Shown here piece by piece: positions 1 to 6,942 of a DNA stretch of 63,350 nt; the first letter of the stretch is position 1; every line of letters starts with the position of its first letter. The position numbers and the translations under genes were made by a program. Source of the DNA: Pseudomonadota bacterium (GTDB lineage Bacteria; Pseudomonadota; Alphaproteobacteria; Rhizobiales; JAKPQE01); NCBI GenBank assembly GCA_029572955.1, contig JAKPQE010000087.1, positions 1 through 63,350 on the forward strand, given 5' to 3'. The notes beneath the pieces were generated by a model, which did no database searches, was not told the origin of the DNA, and saw nothing but the letters and a program-made list of their open reading frames with translations.

Positions 1-189
1 CCGCTCGCCGCGATCGCGCTCGGCCTGACGCACCCAGCTGCGCAGCGTCTCCGGACTACAGCCGATCTTCTGAGCGATCGACACCATCGTCGCCCACTGC
101 GAGCCGTGCTCGTCCTGATGATCGAAAACCATCCGAACCGCGCGGGCTCGAACCTCGGGTGAAAACTTGTTCGTCGTCTTGCCTGTCAT
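1..189 (-). CDS. IS3-family transposase OrfA, N-terminal part
   Basis: The first 63 residues are visible (ATG at 187-189, minus strand) and the frame runs open off the left edge. The protein begins [20 protein letters not shown] and continues through a helix-turn-helix of the IS3 OrfA type (the [16 protein letters not shown] stretch), which in this family binds the terminal repeats. OrfB, carrying the DDE catalytic domain and usually expressed by -1 frameshifting, would follow outside the window. Being cut by the window edge does not mean the gene is broken. Confidence 0.88.
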   Translation of the reverse strand, partial: MTGKTTNKFSPEVRARAVRMVFDHQDEHGSQWATMVSIAQKIGCSPETLRSWVRQAERDRGER

Positions 190-239
190 GGCTCCATCCT
201 CTCAGGAGTTGGAGCCTCCGACAAACCCGGTGCGGTTCA
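1..239 (-). mobile_element. IS3-family insertion sequence, one end (truncated by the window edge)
   Basis: The outer end lies at 239. Read inward on the minus strand it begins TGAACCGCACCGGGTTTGTC, the kind of terminal inverted repeat found on many IS3-family elements of rhizobia, and about 50 bases inside it starts an OrfA transposase gene. The rest of the element, including OrfB and the other terminal repeat, is outside the window, so completeness and target duplication cannot be judged. It sits beside an integrase gene, which fits an island border that collects insertions. Confidence 0.85.
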
Positions 240-263
240 TTATCTGAAGGACAGTCACTTTAA

Positions 264-300
264 GACCCATATTGGGTCGGGGTCGGGCGGAACGCCCGAC
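264..300. repeat. Two small adjacent hairpins between IS end and integrase
   Basis: A 6-bp stem (264-269 with 273-278) is followed by an 8-bp stem (282-289 with 293-300, GAA loop). They lie in the 235-base gap between the IS end and the 3' end of the integrase gene. They could help stop integrase transcription on the minus strand, but neither has a T-tract, so this is only a structural note. I see nothing else in the gap. Confidence 0.4.
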
Positions 301-474
301 GGGGGGCGGCTCAATTATCCCTTGTTTCCAGCAACATACAAGTCACCCGCGCTTCCAATACCCCTTCCTTTTTGAAACCCAGAGGCAATGGAAGGGGTAG
401 TGGATGGGGAGGAACGGGAAAAGGATGACGCTTGGCGTCAACGAGTCAGCGACCAAAACCGCAATTGGTTCGGT

Positions 475-1644
475 TCATTCGGCTGCGTGCATCCCGACAG
501 CCTGCCGTCCGACCAGATAGTCCGCCCACCTCTGCAACAACGCGCGCCGCTTCTCCAAGAGGTCGGAACGTTGATAGGCGCGCTCGACATTGCCGCCGAC
601 CTTATGGCCAAGAACCGTTTCCTTGACCTCGTATTCCGCATCGGTCCGTTCCTCGGCCCAGGTGCGGAACGTCGCCCGAAACCCGTGCGGTCGTGCTTCC
701 AATCCCTCGCGCTCCATGAACCGGGCGAGCGTCGCATCGGACATCGGCCTGCCGGTCGGGGAAGGGAAGAGCAACGTCTGCTTGGCACCACCCTGTGCTG
801 CCGCAACGACGCGCAATGCCTCGGCGGTGAGCGGGATACGGTGCTCGCTGCCCGTCTTGGTTCGCGCCGCGGGAATGACCAGCACATCGTCCTGGATGTC
901 GTCATGAAGCGCGAACCGGATTTCTCCCGTGCGAGCCGCAGTGAGCATCACGAAGCGAAGTGCCAAGCACGACATATGCGGCTTGCCGCAGAGCAACTCG
1001 TAGAAGCTCGGCGCCTCCTGGTACACCATCGACGGGATGTGCTGCGCCTCGTGTCGCTGTTTGCCGAGCAGCGCTCGCGCCTTCATCGTCGCCTGCAGAT
1101 CGACGGTGAGCCCGAGCGCCGCGGCATGTTTGAGGGTGAGATTGATCCGGTTCATCGCCTTGCGGGCGCTGTCCGGCGTCTCGTGCCAGATTGGTCCGAG
1201 GACCTGCTTGATGACATGCTGATCGACGTCCTCGACGGCCATGGTACCGATCGCCGGGATGACATAGGTCTGCAGGGGAGAGAGCCAACGCCCTGCCTTG
1301 CCCTCACCCTTCAACTGAGCCTGTCGGGCGGCGAAGCACCGATCGACCGCTTCCGTGACAGTCAGGCGTTTCGCCCGCTGGCGGGCTGCCGCGCGTTCGG
1401 CAATCGGATCGGCGCCCTCACGGACGCGTTTGCGGAAATCGAGCGCCCGGTCACGGGCGTCGGCGATCGGAACATCCGGCCATGGTCCGAGACCCATTTC
1501 GCGGCGCCGACCTTCAACGACAACGCGTAGCACCCACTTGCCGGCCTGGCGGGAGCGCTTGATCAACCAAAGCCCCTGTCCGTCGGCGTATTTGCCCGGT
1601 CCGAGGTTGCGTGCCTTCATCTGGTTGAGGGTGTTGAAGATCAT
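475..1644 (-). CDS. Tyrosine-type site-specific integrase (P4-like, DUF4102 N-terminus)
   Basis: 389 residues, the usual length for P4-like island integrases. The N-terminal arm-binding DUF4102 domain covers about residues 1-85 (with KYADGQGLWL), a core-binding SAM-like domain about 95-190, and the catalytic domain about 205-375. The catalytic set is complete: Arg238 (AARTGEIR), Lys263, His320 and Arg323 (HGFR), His347 (GHK) and the nucleophile Tyr357 (AYQRS). The gene should therefore be active. It starts 160 bases from a tRNA-3'-end-like sequence at 1803-1826 and directly beside a 25-base tandem repeat, the expected setting for an island integrase next to its attachment site. The start chosen matches the family's N-terminus and has an AGGTGGA ribosome-binding site lying inside the repeat. 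Confidence 0.93.
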   Translation of the reverse strand: MIFNTLNQMKARNLGPGKYADGQGLWLIKRSRQAGKWVLRVVVEGRRREMGLGPWPDVPIADARDRALDFRKRVREGADPIAERAAARQRAKRLTVTEAVDRCFAARQAQLKGEGKAGRWLSPLQTYVIPAIGTMAVEDVDQHVIKQVLGPIWHETPDSARKAMNRINLTLKHAAALGLTVDLQATMKARALLGKQRHEAQHIPSMVYQEAPSFYELLCGKPHMSCLALRFVMLTAARTGEIRFALHDDIQDDVLVIPAARTKTGSEHRIPLTAEALRVVAAAQGGAKQTLLFPSPTGRPMSDATLARFMEREGLEARPHGFRATFRTWAEERTDAEYEVKETVLGHKVGGNVERAYQRSDLLEKRRALLQRWADYLVGRQAVGMHAAE

Positions 1645-1695
1645 CAGTCCACCTTTTGGTCCACCTTTTTCAGTCCCCCTTTTGGTCCACCTTTT
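1645..1695. repeat. 25-base tandem direct repeat upstream of integrase (possible arm-type sites)
   Basis: Two copies of a 25-base unit, 1645-1669 and 1671-1695, differ at one position and abut the integrase start codon. Each contains the sub-motif GGTCCACCTTTT, and the related GTCCACCTTTT occurs a third time. DUF4102 integrases bind short arm-type repeats near att, so these are candidates; they also carry the integrase ribosome-binding site, so binding could repress the gene. The 100 bases beyond (about 1740-1790) are strongly AT-rich compared with the surrounding DNA, as often seen at attachment regions. Confidence 0.6.
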
Positions 1696-1802
1696 GAAAC
1701 GCGATACTATGGTTAGTTGTGGTCAGCGATGAGAAACACGTCAATCAAATAGCTGATATATATCATATATTTGATTTCTCTATGATGCGCTATGAAAAAG
1801 TG

Positions 1803-1826
1803 TGTCGATCCCGGCCAGGGGCACCA
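1803..1826 (+). other. Putative attachment site: displaced 3' end of a tRNA gene
   Basis: The stretch TCGATCCCGGCCAGGGGCAC, continuing to CCA, reads as a T-loop, a 5-base T-stem strand (CCGGC), a 7-base acceptor strand (CAGGGGC), a discriminator A and an encoded CCA. The pairing 5' half is missing: the preceding AAAAAGTG cannot form the T-stem, so this is not an intact tRNA. A tRNA 3' end duplicated at the far border is the normal scar of P4-type integration; the intact tRNA (acceptor starting GCCCCTG) would then be at the other end of the island, left of this window. The tRNA identity is not determined. Confidence 0.5.
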
Positions 1827-2003
1827 TTTTCCTGATCAACCGATCATTACGTGATGGCGGGGCGACTCGTCCGCCAGTTGCGCTGGCAATGTAGCAGTTT
1901 GACGCAGCCGGCCAGAGGCGCATTGACGCTTTCTCGAACGCACAGTTACGGTCCCTGACCAGTGACCCCTGTCGGGGGTCTGCAAGGCCGGTGTGCTGGG
2001 CCG

Positions 2004-2405
2004 ATGACGGAGTATTTCCATAGCGGCAGACGGAGGTTCGCGTTTTCGGCGGCCCTCTTCGGCCTGCTCATGCAAATCCTCCTGCCGCTCGGACAGGCGA
2101 TCGAAGTCAACGGCGCCAACGAGGTCGGTCCCGACCGTCTGGTGATCTGCACCCTCTACGGGGTCAAGATCGTCGACCTGTTGAGCGGCAAGGAAGTTCC
2201 CGATCGCGAGATCGATCCGGAAAAGTGCCCCGTCTGCTTCGCCTACGGCATTGCCGCGACGTCGATCGGCGTCAGCTCCGACATCTCGATCGAGGCTCCC
2301 CGGCTGGCGCGCGTCGAGCGCCTGCCGCTGCCGACGACGGTCGACATTCCGGCCTCGCGCTTCTTCAACGACTGCGCGGCCCGCGCACCTCCCTCCCTCG
2401 TCTGA
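2004..2405 (+). CDS. DUF2946 family protein, membrane-anchored, probably metal-related
   Basis: 133 residues starting MTEYFHSGRRRFAFSAALFG. A basic N-terminus is followed by a hydrophobic segment (about residues 12-32), then an extracytoplasmic part with Cys50 (VICT), a CPVC motif (DPEKCPVCFAYG) and a C-terminal RAPP close to the RGPP ending of DUF2946 proteins. DUF2946 genes are commonly found beside TonB-dependent receptors, often ones linked to copper, and the next gene here is such a receptor 397 bases downstream. An in-frame ATG at 1962 would add 14 residues without a convincing signal sequence, so the 2004 start is preferred. Family assignment rests on motif and context; function is unknown. 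Confidence 0.7.
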   Translation: MTEYFHSGRRRFAFSAALFGLLMQILLPLGQAIEVNGANEVGPDRLVICTLYGVKIVDLLSGKEVPDREIDPEKCPVCFAYGIAATSIGVSSDISIEAPRLARVERLPLPTTVDIPASRFFNDCAARAPPSLV

Positions 2406-2802
2406 AAACCGGTTCGTCCTCGCTTCGCTGCACCCCGCGCCGTTCCGCGCCGGGGCCGGTCGGAGACCGTCATCGGTCGTGACTGGCGGCAGTCGAAGCG
2501 GCTGCAGCAGCCTTGAGAAAAACAGGCTGCGGCCGCGCTGGGACCATGCCGGATCGCTTTGCGCAGGTCGTCGTCCGGCCCGGTGTCTCACCAGGTCCCG
2601 GCCGACCCGCCGGAGCGGCAACCACTCGAACCGGAAATCGCACCGACCGCCCAGGTCTCGGCTCCCTGCGGGGATGCCGGCCGGGCCCGGAGAGAGCCGT
2701 CGCGTTCGCGCGCGGGGCGGTGCGGTTTGACCTTCGCGGCAGAAACGAGCGCCGGAAAACGAGCGTGCAGGCTGCCGAAACAGACGAGATTGGGCTGGTA
2801 AG
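2406..2802 (+). other. Intergenic leader of the TonB receptor operon, 397 bases
   Basis: No convincing gene lies here. One good hairpin is present (stem 2507-2513 with 2524-2530, A-rich 10-base loop) but it has no T-tract. I looked for a cobalamin, molybdenum or other riboswitch because the next gene is an outer-membrane receptor, and found none of the conserved boxes. The length is unusual for an intra-operon gap, so the receptor may have its own promoter here; I could not pick one out with confidence. Confidence 0.5.
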
Positions 2803-4860
2803 ATGACAGGGATCAAGACAGGAAAATTCGGCGAGCTGCTGTTCGCGACCTTCACATGCGTCGGCGTCGGTACGGGCGTCGTCGCGCCCGCGCTGGCGGA
2901 AAGCGCGATACCGGAGAGCGTCTGGCTCGACACGATTATCGTCACCGGCGCGCGCTCCGACGAATACCTGAAGAAGACGCCGAACGCCGTCACCGTCGTG
3001 GCGCCGGAAGACGTCGCCAAGGTGAAATTCACCGACGCCCGCAAGGAACTGCTGACGCGCATTCCCGGCAACAGCCTCGGCCGCAATCTGCGCTTCCCCT
3101 TCAACGGCAGCAACTACACCGTCAATCTGCGCGACGGCCTGCAGATGCGGCCCTTCGGGCGCGGCTACACCTCGGCCCTCGAAGAGGTCAACCGCTGGGA
3201 CATCGAGCGCATCGAGATCATCAAGGGGCCGGCTTCCGCGCTCTATGGCAGCAACGCCATCGGCGGCGTCATCAACATCATCACCAAGGCACCGCCGCTC
3301 GATCCGGAATACGGGGTGTGGTCGGAAGGCGGCTCGTCGGGGCATGTGCGCTCGGGCTTTTCCGCCGGCGCGACCTACGGCGCCTTCGGCTATACGCTGA
3401 ACGGCAACCTCATCACCTCGGGCGGGTCGCGCGATCGCACTGCCAAGCGCGAACGGGCGGTGTCCGCCAAGGGCGTCTGGGACGTCTCGGCCGATACCAA
3501 GCTGACCCTTCGCGGCGAGTACCAGAAGATCTGGGACCAGCAGCCGGGCACGCTGAGCGCCGCCGAATACGCGGCCGACTGGCAGCAGGCCGTCATTCAC
3601 GATGCCTTCGAGGACAACAGCTTCAGCACGGTCTCGGGCAGCCTCGAGCACGATTTCAGCGATATGGCCAGCGGCAAGGTCGCCTATTCCGGTCGCAAGA
3701 CGACGGCGGAAGGCCCGACCGCACTGTCGTACAAGAGCGGCTATGTCGACGAGGAGGCGCTCGATCACAATCTCGTCGTCGAGTACAAGCACCATCTCGA
3801 CTTCCTCTCGACCAAGATCGTCGGCGGCGCGGACCTGCAATACAGCGACTACCGCGAGAAGAGCTACGGCTGGGTCAACGACGTCAGCGTCCAGAGGGGG
3901 GCTCTGCAAAGCGACTGGGACCTGCTCGCCGAAACGGCCTCACCGTTCGCCCAGGTGCAGTTCTCGCCGGTCGAACGGGTGGAGTTCACCTTCGGCGGCC
4001 GCTTCGACAAGATCCGCTATACCGGCGTCGACAAGCTCGGCACCTCGGGCAAGCTGAAGTCGGACTATCAGAACTTCAGCAAGAAGGCCGGCGTCAGCAT
4101 CGATCTCACCGACCGCAACGTCCTGTGGCTCGGCTATGGCGAAGCGTTCGTCGTGCCCAGTCGCTCGCGCCTGTTCACCAGCAAGGCGACGATCAGCCGG
4201 GGCCGCATGAGCGGCTACAACGCCGACCCCAACCTCAATCCCGAAACGGCGAAGAACTACTCGGCCGGTCTGCGCGGCAGCCTGTTCGACGACCGGTTCG
4301 GCTATGACGTGGCGGTCTACTACACCAACATCTACGACATGGTCGTCGGCGTCGACCGGGACGGCACCCTGGCCGGGCGCGTCTATACCAATGCCGGCGA
4401 GGTCCGGGGCAGCGGCCTCGAGTCGATGTTCTACTTCAAGCCGCACGACATGGTCCGGCTCGATGCGTCCTACACCTACGCGGAGAACAAGTTCACCGAC
4501 TTCGTCGACGAGGGGGTGGACTACACCGGCAAATATGTCGCCGCCTCGCCGCTGCACCACCTGAACGCCCGCCTGACGGTGATGCCGATCCCCGAGCTCG
4601 AGGTCGAACTCGAGTGGGACCACATCTCGAGCTTCTACACCAGCGACCTGAACGACGATCCGTTCGGCAAATACCGGCGTCCCGATCTGTGGCACCTCAG
4701 GGTCGACTATCAGGTCGGTACCTGGTCGGTGTGGGGCCAGATCCGCAATCTGACCGACACCAAATACGCCGACAGCGTCTCCTACAGCACCCGCAGCGGC
4801 CGCAGCTACACGCCGGGCGACGGGCGGTTCTTCGCCGCCGGCGCCAGGGTCACCTTCTAG
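2803..4860 (+). CDS. TonB-dependent outer-membrane receptor
   Basis: 685 residues, typical receptor length. A signal peptide ends near residue 32 (APALA-ES), followed by a TonB-box-like segment (DTIIVTGA, residues 43-50), a plug domain (about 57-165) with the conserved end IKGPASALYGSNAIGG (139-154), and a beta-barrel to the C-terminus, which ends in Phe. The organisation is that of the FepA/CirA siderophore and heme class, but the substrate cannot be read from the sequence. No siderophore synthesis, TonB or ExbBD genes are nearby. The downstream neighbours (periplasmic DUF4198-like protein, NapH-type protein, DCCP-like protein and activase) suggest import of a metal, metal complex or organic substrate for that system. 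Confidence 0.92.
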   Translation: MTGIKTGKFGELLFATFTCVGVGTGVVAPALAESAIPESVWLDTIIVTGARSDEYLKKTPNAVTVVAPEDVAKVKFTDARKELLTRIPGNSLGRNLRFPFNGSNYTVNLRDGLQMRPFGRGYTSALEEVNRWDIERIEIIKGPASALYGSNAIGGVINIITKAPPLDPEYGVWSEGGSSGHVRSGFSAGATYGAFGYTLNGNLITSGGSRDRTAKRERAVSAKGVWDVSADTKLTLRGEYQKIWDQQPGTLSAAEYAADWQQAVIHDAFEDNSFSTVSGSLEHDFSDMASGKVAYSGRKTTAEGPTALSYKSGYVDEEALDHNLVVEYKHHLDFLSTKIVGGADLQYSDYREKSYGWVNDVSVQRGALQSDWDLLAETASPFAQVQFSPVERVEFTFGGRFDKIRYTGVDKLGTSGKLKSDYQNFSKKAGVSIDLTDRNVLWLGYGEAFVVPSRSRLFTSKATISRGRMSGYNADPNLNPETAKNYSAGLRGSLFDDRFGYDVAVYYTNIYDMVVGVDRDGTLAGRVYTNAGEVRGSGLESMFYFKPHDMVRLDASYTYAENKFTDFVDEGVDYTGKYVAASPLHHLNARLTVMPIPELEVELEWDHISSFYTSDLNDDPFGKYRRPDLWHLRVDYQVGTWSVWGQIRNLTDTKYADSVSYSTRSGRSYTPGDGRFFAAGARVTF

Positions 4861-4880
4861 CGCGACCGGAGGAGGCAGGT

Positions 4881-5999
4881 ATGCCGCGGTTTTCTTCAGG
4901 ACGTCTGCCCGTGCTGGGCATCGGCCTCGCCCTGCTGCTGCAGGCGACGACGGTCGAGGCGGTCGCCGAAACCAGGACGATGTGGCTCGGTCTGGTGGAC
5001 CGGGACGGACAACGACCATCACAGGAGAGAACCGCGGCAGACCGCACTGCAGGCGGCGGCCCGGGCGAACGGGCACCCGCCGGCCAGGGAGCCGGCATGC
5101 GAATGCCGTCCGGCGACCGGGGTGCGGACATGCGAATGCCGTCCGGCGACCGGGCGGCGCGCGGCGGCTCGGGCGGGGAGGGCGGCGGCGCGCGCTCCCA
5201 TGGCGAACGCATGCAGAAGGCGCTGATCTACGAAGGCGTGTTCCCGCAGGCGAATGCCCGGCCGGCCGGTGCCGGTCCGCTCGATGCCCGGTTCTGGCTC
5301 GAGCGGCCCGACCACCGTCTCGTTCCGCTCACCGTGCGGCAGGAAGGACCGCGCCGCCGGGTCGAGTTTCCGACCGGGACGGGGGGCGACTATCGCCTCA
5401 TCGGCTATGACGGCGACCGGGTCGCCGGCGGCAGCCGGCTGCATCTCTATGCCTATTACGGCTTCATGATGCACGGCGAGGTGCCCGGCAAGGTGCAGCG
5501 GGACACCGCCTATCGCCCCGGCTTCCTCGGCGGGACACCGCGGCTGGAGATCGTCCGGTTCTTCGACAATGACGGCGACCGCTATCGCTCGCGGGTCGGC
5601 CACACGGCCCGCGTGCAGGTGCTGTTCGAGGGCAAGCCCCTCGCCAATGCGCCGATCAGCCTGACGACGTCGCAGGACTGGCAACGGCGCCTGCAGACCG
5701 ATGCCGACGGCAAGGCCGAGTTCACGCTGATCAAGGAAGAGTTCCGGGACGGCCCGATCGACAAGAACCGGACGGCGCTGTTCCTGCTGCAGACCGAGCA
5801 TGTCGAGGACAGCCCGGGCAATTACTTCGGGAATCCCTACGAGCGGGAGCGCTTCGTCGCGACGCTCGCCTTCCAGGTCTTTCCCGACAGCAACGAGTGG
5901 GAAAGCAAGCGGGTGGCCTACCTGATCTTCGTCTTCACGACCCTCGTCGGCGGAGCGGCCATCGTCACCCAGCGCCTGCGCCGGAGGACAAGGGCATGA
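4881..5999 (+). CDS. Periplasmic membrane-anchored protein with DUF4198-like domain
   Basis: 372 residues. A signal peptide (about 1-29, VEAVAE) is followed by a low-complexity Gly/Arg/Met region (about 45-108) containing an 11-residue tandem repeat (MRMPSGDR twice). Then comes a beta-rich region (about 115-340), with features of the DUF4198/NikM-like periplasmic domains (FEGKPLANAPISL, QTDADGKAEFTL), and one C-terminal transmembrane helix (about 346-363) with a basic cytoplasmic tail. The ATG at 4881 has a GGAGGAGG ribosome-binding site; the frame stays open upstream inside the receptor gene, but that part is a shadow. Gap of 20 bases after the receptor; a 4-base ATGA overlap with the next gene. 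DUF4198 relatives accompany nickel and other metal uptake systems, so a metal- or ligand-relay role is inferred, not shown. Confidence 0.7.
   Translation: MPRFSSGRLPVLGIGLALLLQATTVEAVAETRTMWLGLVDRDGQRPSQERTAADRTAGGGPGERAPAGQGAGMRMPSGDRGADMRMPSGDRAARGGSGGEGGGARSHGERMQKALIYEGVFPQANARPAGAGPLDARFWLERPDHRLVPLTVRQEGPRRRVEFPTGTGGDYRLIGYDGDRVAGGSRLHLYAYYGFMMHGEVPGKVQRDTAYRPGFLGGTPRLEIVRFFDNDGDRYRSRVGHTARVQVLFEGKPLANAPISLTTSQDWQRRLQTDADGKAEFTLIKEEFRDGPIDKNRTALFLLQTEHVEDSPGNYFGNPYERERFVATLAFQVFPDSNEWESKRVAYLIFVFTTLVGGAAIVTQRLRRRTRA
5096..5154 (+). repeat. 26-base perfect direct repeat, 33-base period, in coding sequence
   Basis: The 26-base sequence at 5096-5121 is repeated exactly at 5129-5154. The 33-base period is in frame and adds 11 residues, giving two MRMPSGDR motifs in the linker of the DUF4198-like protein. 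Such repeats can expand or contract by slippage without breaking the frame. Confidence 0.9.
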
Positions 6000-6934
6000 A
6001 CGTGCAGCGTCTGCGTCTTCTGGTTCAGGCGATCTCCTTCGTCCTTCTCATCTATGGCGGTGCAGTGGCGATCGACTTCGGCAGCAAGCTGCCGACGTTC
6101 TCCTGCGCGTTCGTCGAGGATGTCGGCGGCGGCTGTTTCCTCATCGCCCTGCAGCATCAGCTCGCCCGCCCGCTTCCGGCGCTGCTCGGCACCATGGGCG
6201 TCACCCTGCTCGTCCTCATCGGCACGGCGGCGCTGCTCGCCGTCGTCCTCAACAAGGCCTGGTGCGGCTGGATCTGTCCGGTCGGATTCCTGCAGGACCT
6301 GATCACCAAGCTGCGCAACCTCATCGGCATCGACCTGTCGCGGCTGCCGTGGAGTTCGGTGAAGCGCTACCGGTCGGTGAAGTACGTGCTGCTGGCGCTG
6401 CTCATCCTTCTCCCGCTGGCGATCGGCAATCTCGGACTGTCGCGCGACTGGACGGCGCCGTTCTGCCAGATGTGCCCGGCGCGGCCCCTGCTGCCCCTGC
6501 TCAAGGGCGATACCAGCGAGTTCCACGTCGATTTCTCGAGCATCCCGACGCTGGTGCTGACGACGCTGGCGATCGTCCTGGCGGGGCTGTTCGTTCCGGT
6601 CTCCTTCGTCAAGCGGCGCTTCTTCTGCTCCTACTGCCCGATGCTCGCCTTCCTGTCGCTGTTCGACAAGGTCGGCCTGCTCTCGCTCAGGAAGGACGGC
6701 CAGCGGTGCACCCGCTGCGGCAGCTGCTATCGGGCCTGCCCGATGGAAATCCGCGAGATCGAGGAAGAGAAGGTCAAGACCAATCTGGTCACGCAGGACT
6801 GCATCCTGTGCCTGCGATGCGTCGAATCCTGTCCGGAAAACAAGGCCCTCACGGCAACGTTCCTGGGCATCGAGGTGTTCCGAGCGAGCGAGGCCGGTTT
6901 CCTCGAGCGGCAGTCGAAGAAGACAGAGCAGTGA
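5996..6934 (+). CDS. NapH/CcoG-type membrane polyferredoxin (4Fe-4S)
   Basis: 312 residues. Hydrophobic helices lie near residues 10-27, 63-85, 128-148 and 184-203, with CxxxCP and CxxCP motifs at membrane edges: C90-xxx-C94P, C157-xx-C160P and C211-xx-C214P. The C-terminus carries two complete ferredoxin motifs (C238, C241, C244, C248P and C269, C272, C275, C279P), presumably cytoplasmic. C37 and C47 near the N-terminus form an additional pair. NapH-type proteins move electrons between the quinone pool and iron-sulfur or periplasmic partners. Here the gene overlaps its upstream neighbour (ATGA, 5996-5999) and lies 8 bases before the DCCP-like gene, so the likely job is to feed electrons to the activase/DCCP pair. 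No NapG or NapF is present, so this is not a nitrate reductase operon. Confidence 0.85.
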   Translation: MNVQRLRLLVQAISFVLLIYGGAVAIDFGSKLPTFSCAFVEDVGGGCFLIALQHQLARPLPALLGTMGVTLLVLIGTAALLAVVLNKAWCGWICPVGFLQDLITKLRNLIGIDLSRLPWSSVKRYRSVKYVLLALLILLPLAIGNLGLSRDWTAPFCQMCPARPLLPLLKGDTSEFHVDFSSIPTLVLTTLAIVLAGLFVPVSFVKRRFFCSYCPMLAFLSLFDKVGLLSLRKDGQRCTRCGSCYRACPMEIREIEEEKVKTNLVTQDCILCLRCVESCPENKALTATFLGIEVFRASEAGFLERQSKKTEQ

Positions 6935-6942
6935 GGTGGGCG

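Noticed and set aside
1833-1846. Palindrome TGATC-AACC-GATCA as an Fnr/FixK site for the DCCP-like operon
   Set aside because: The half-sites are shifted relative to TTGAT-N4-ATCAA and the distance to the first gene is long; kept only as a note.
2406-2802. Possible cobalamin riboswitch before the TonB receptor
   Set aside because: None of the conserved boxes could be found on either strand.
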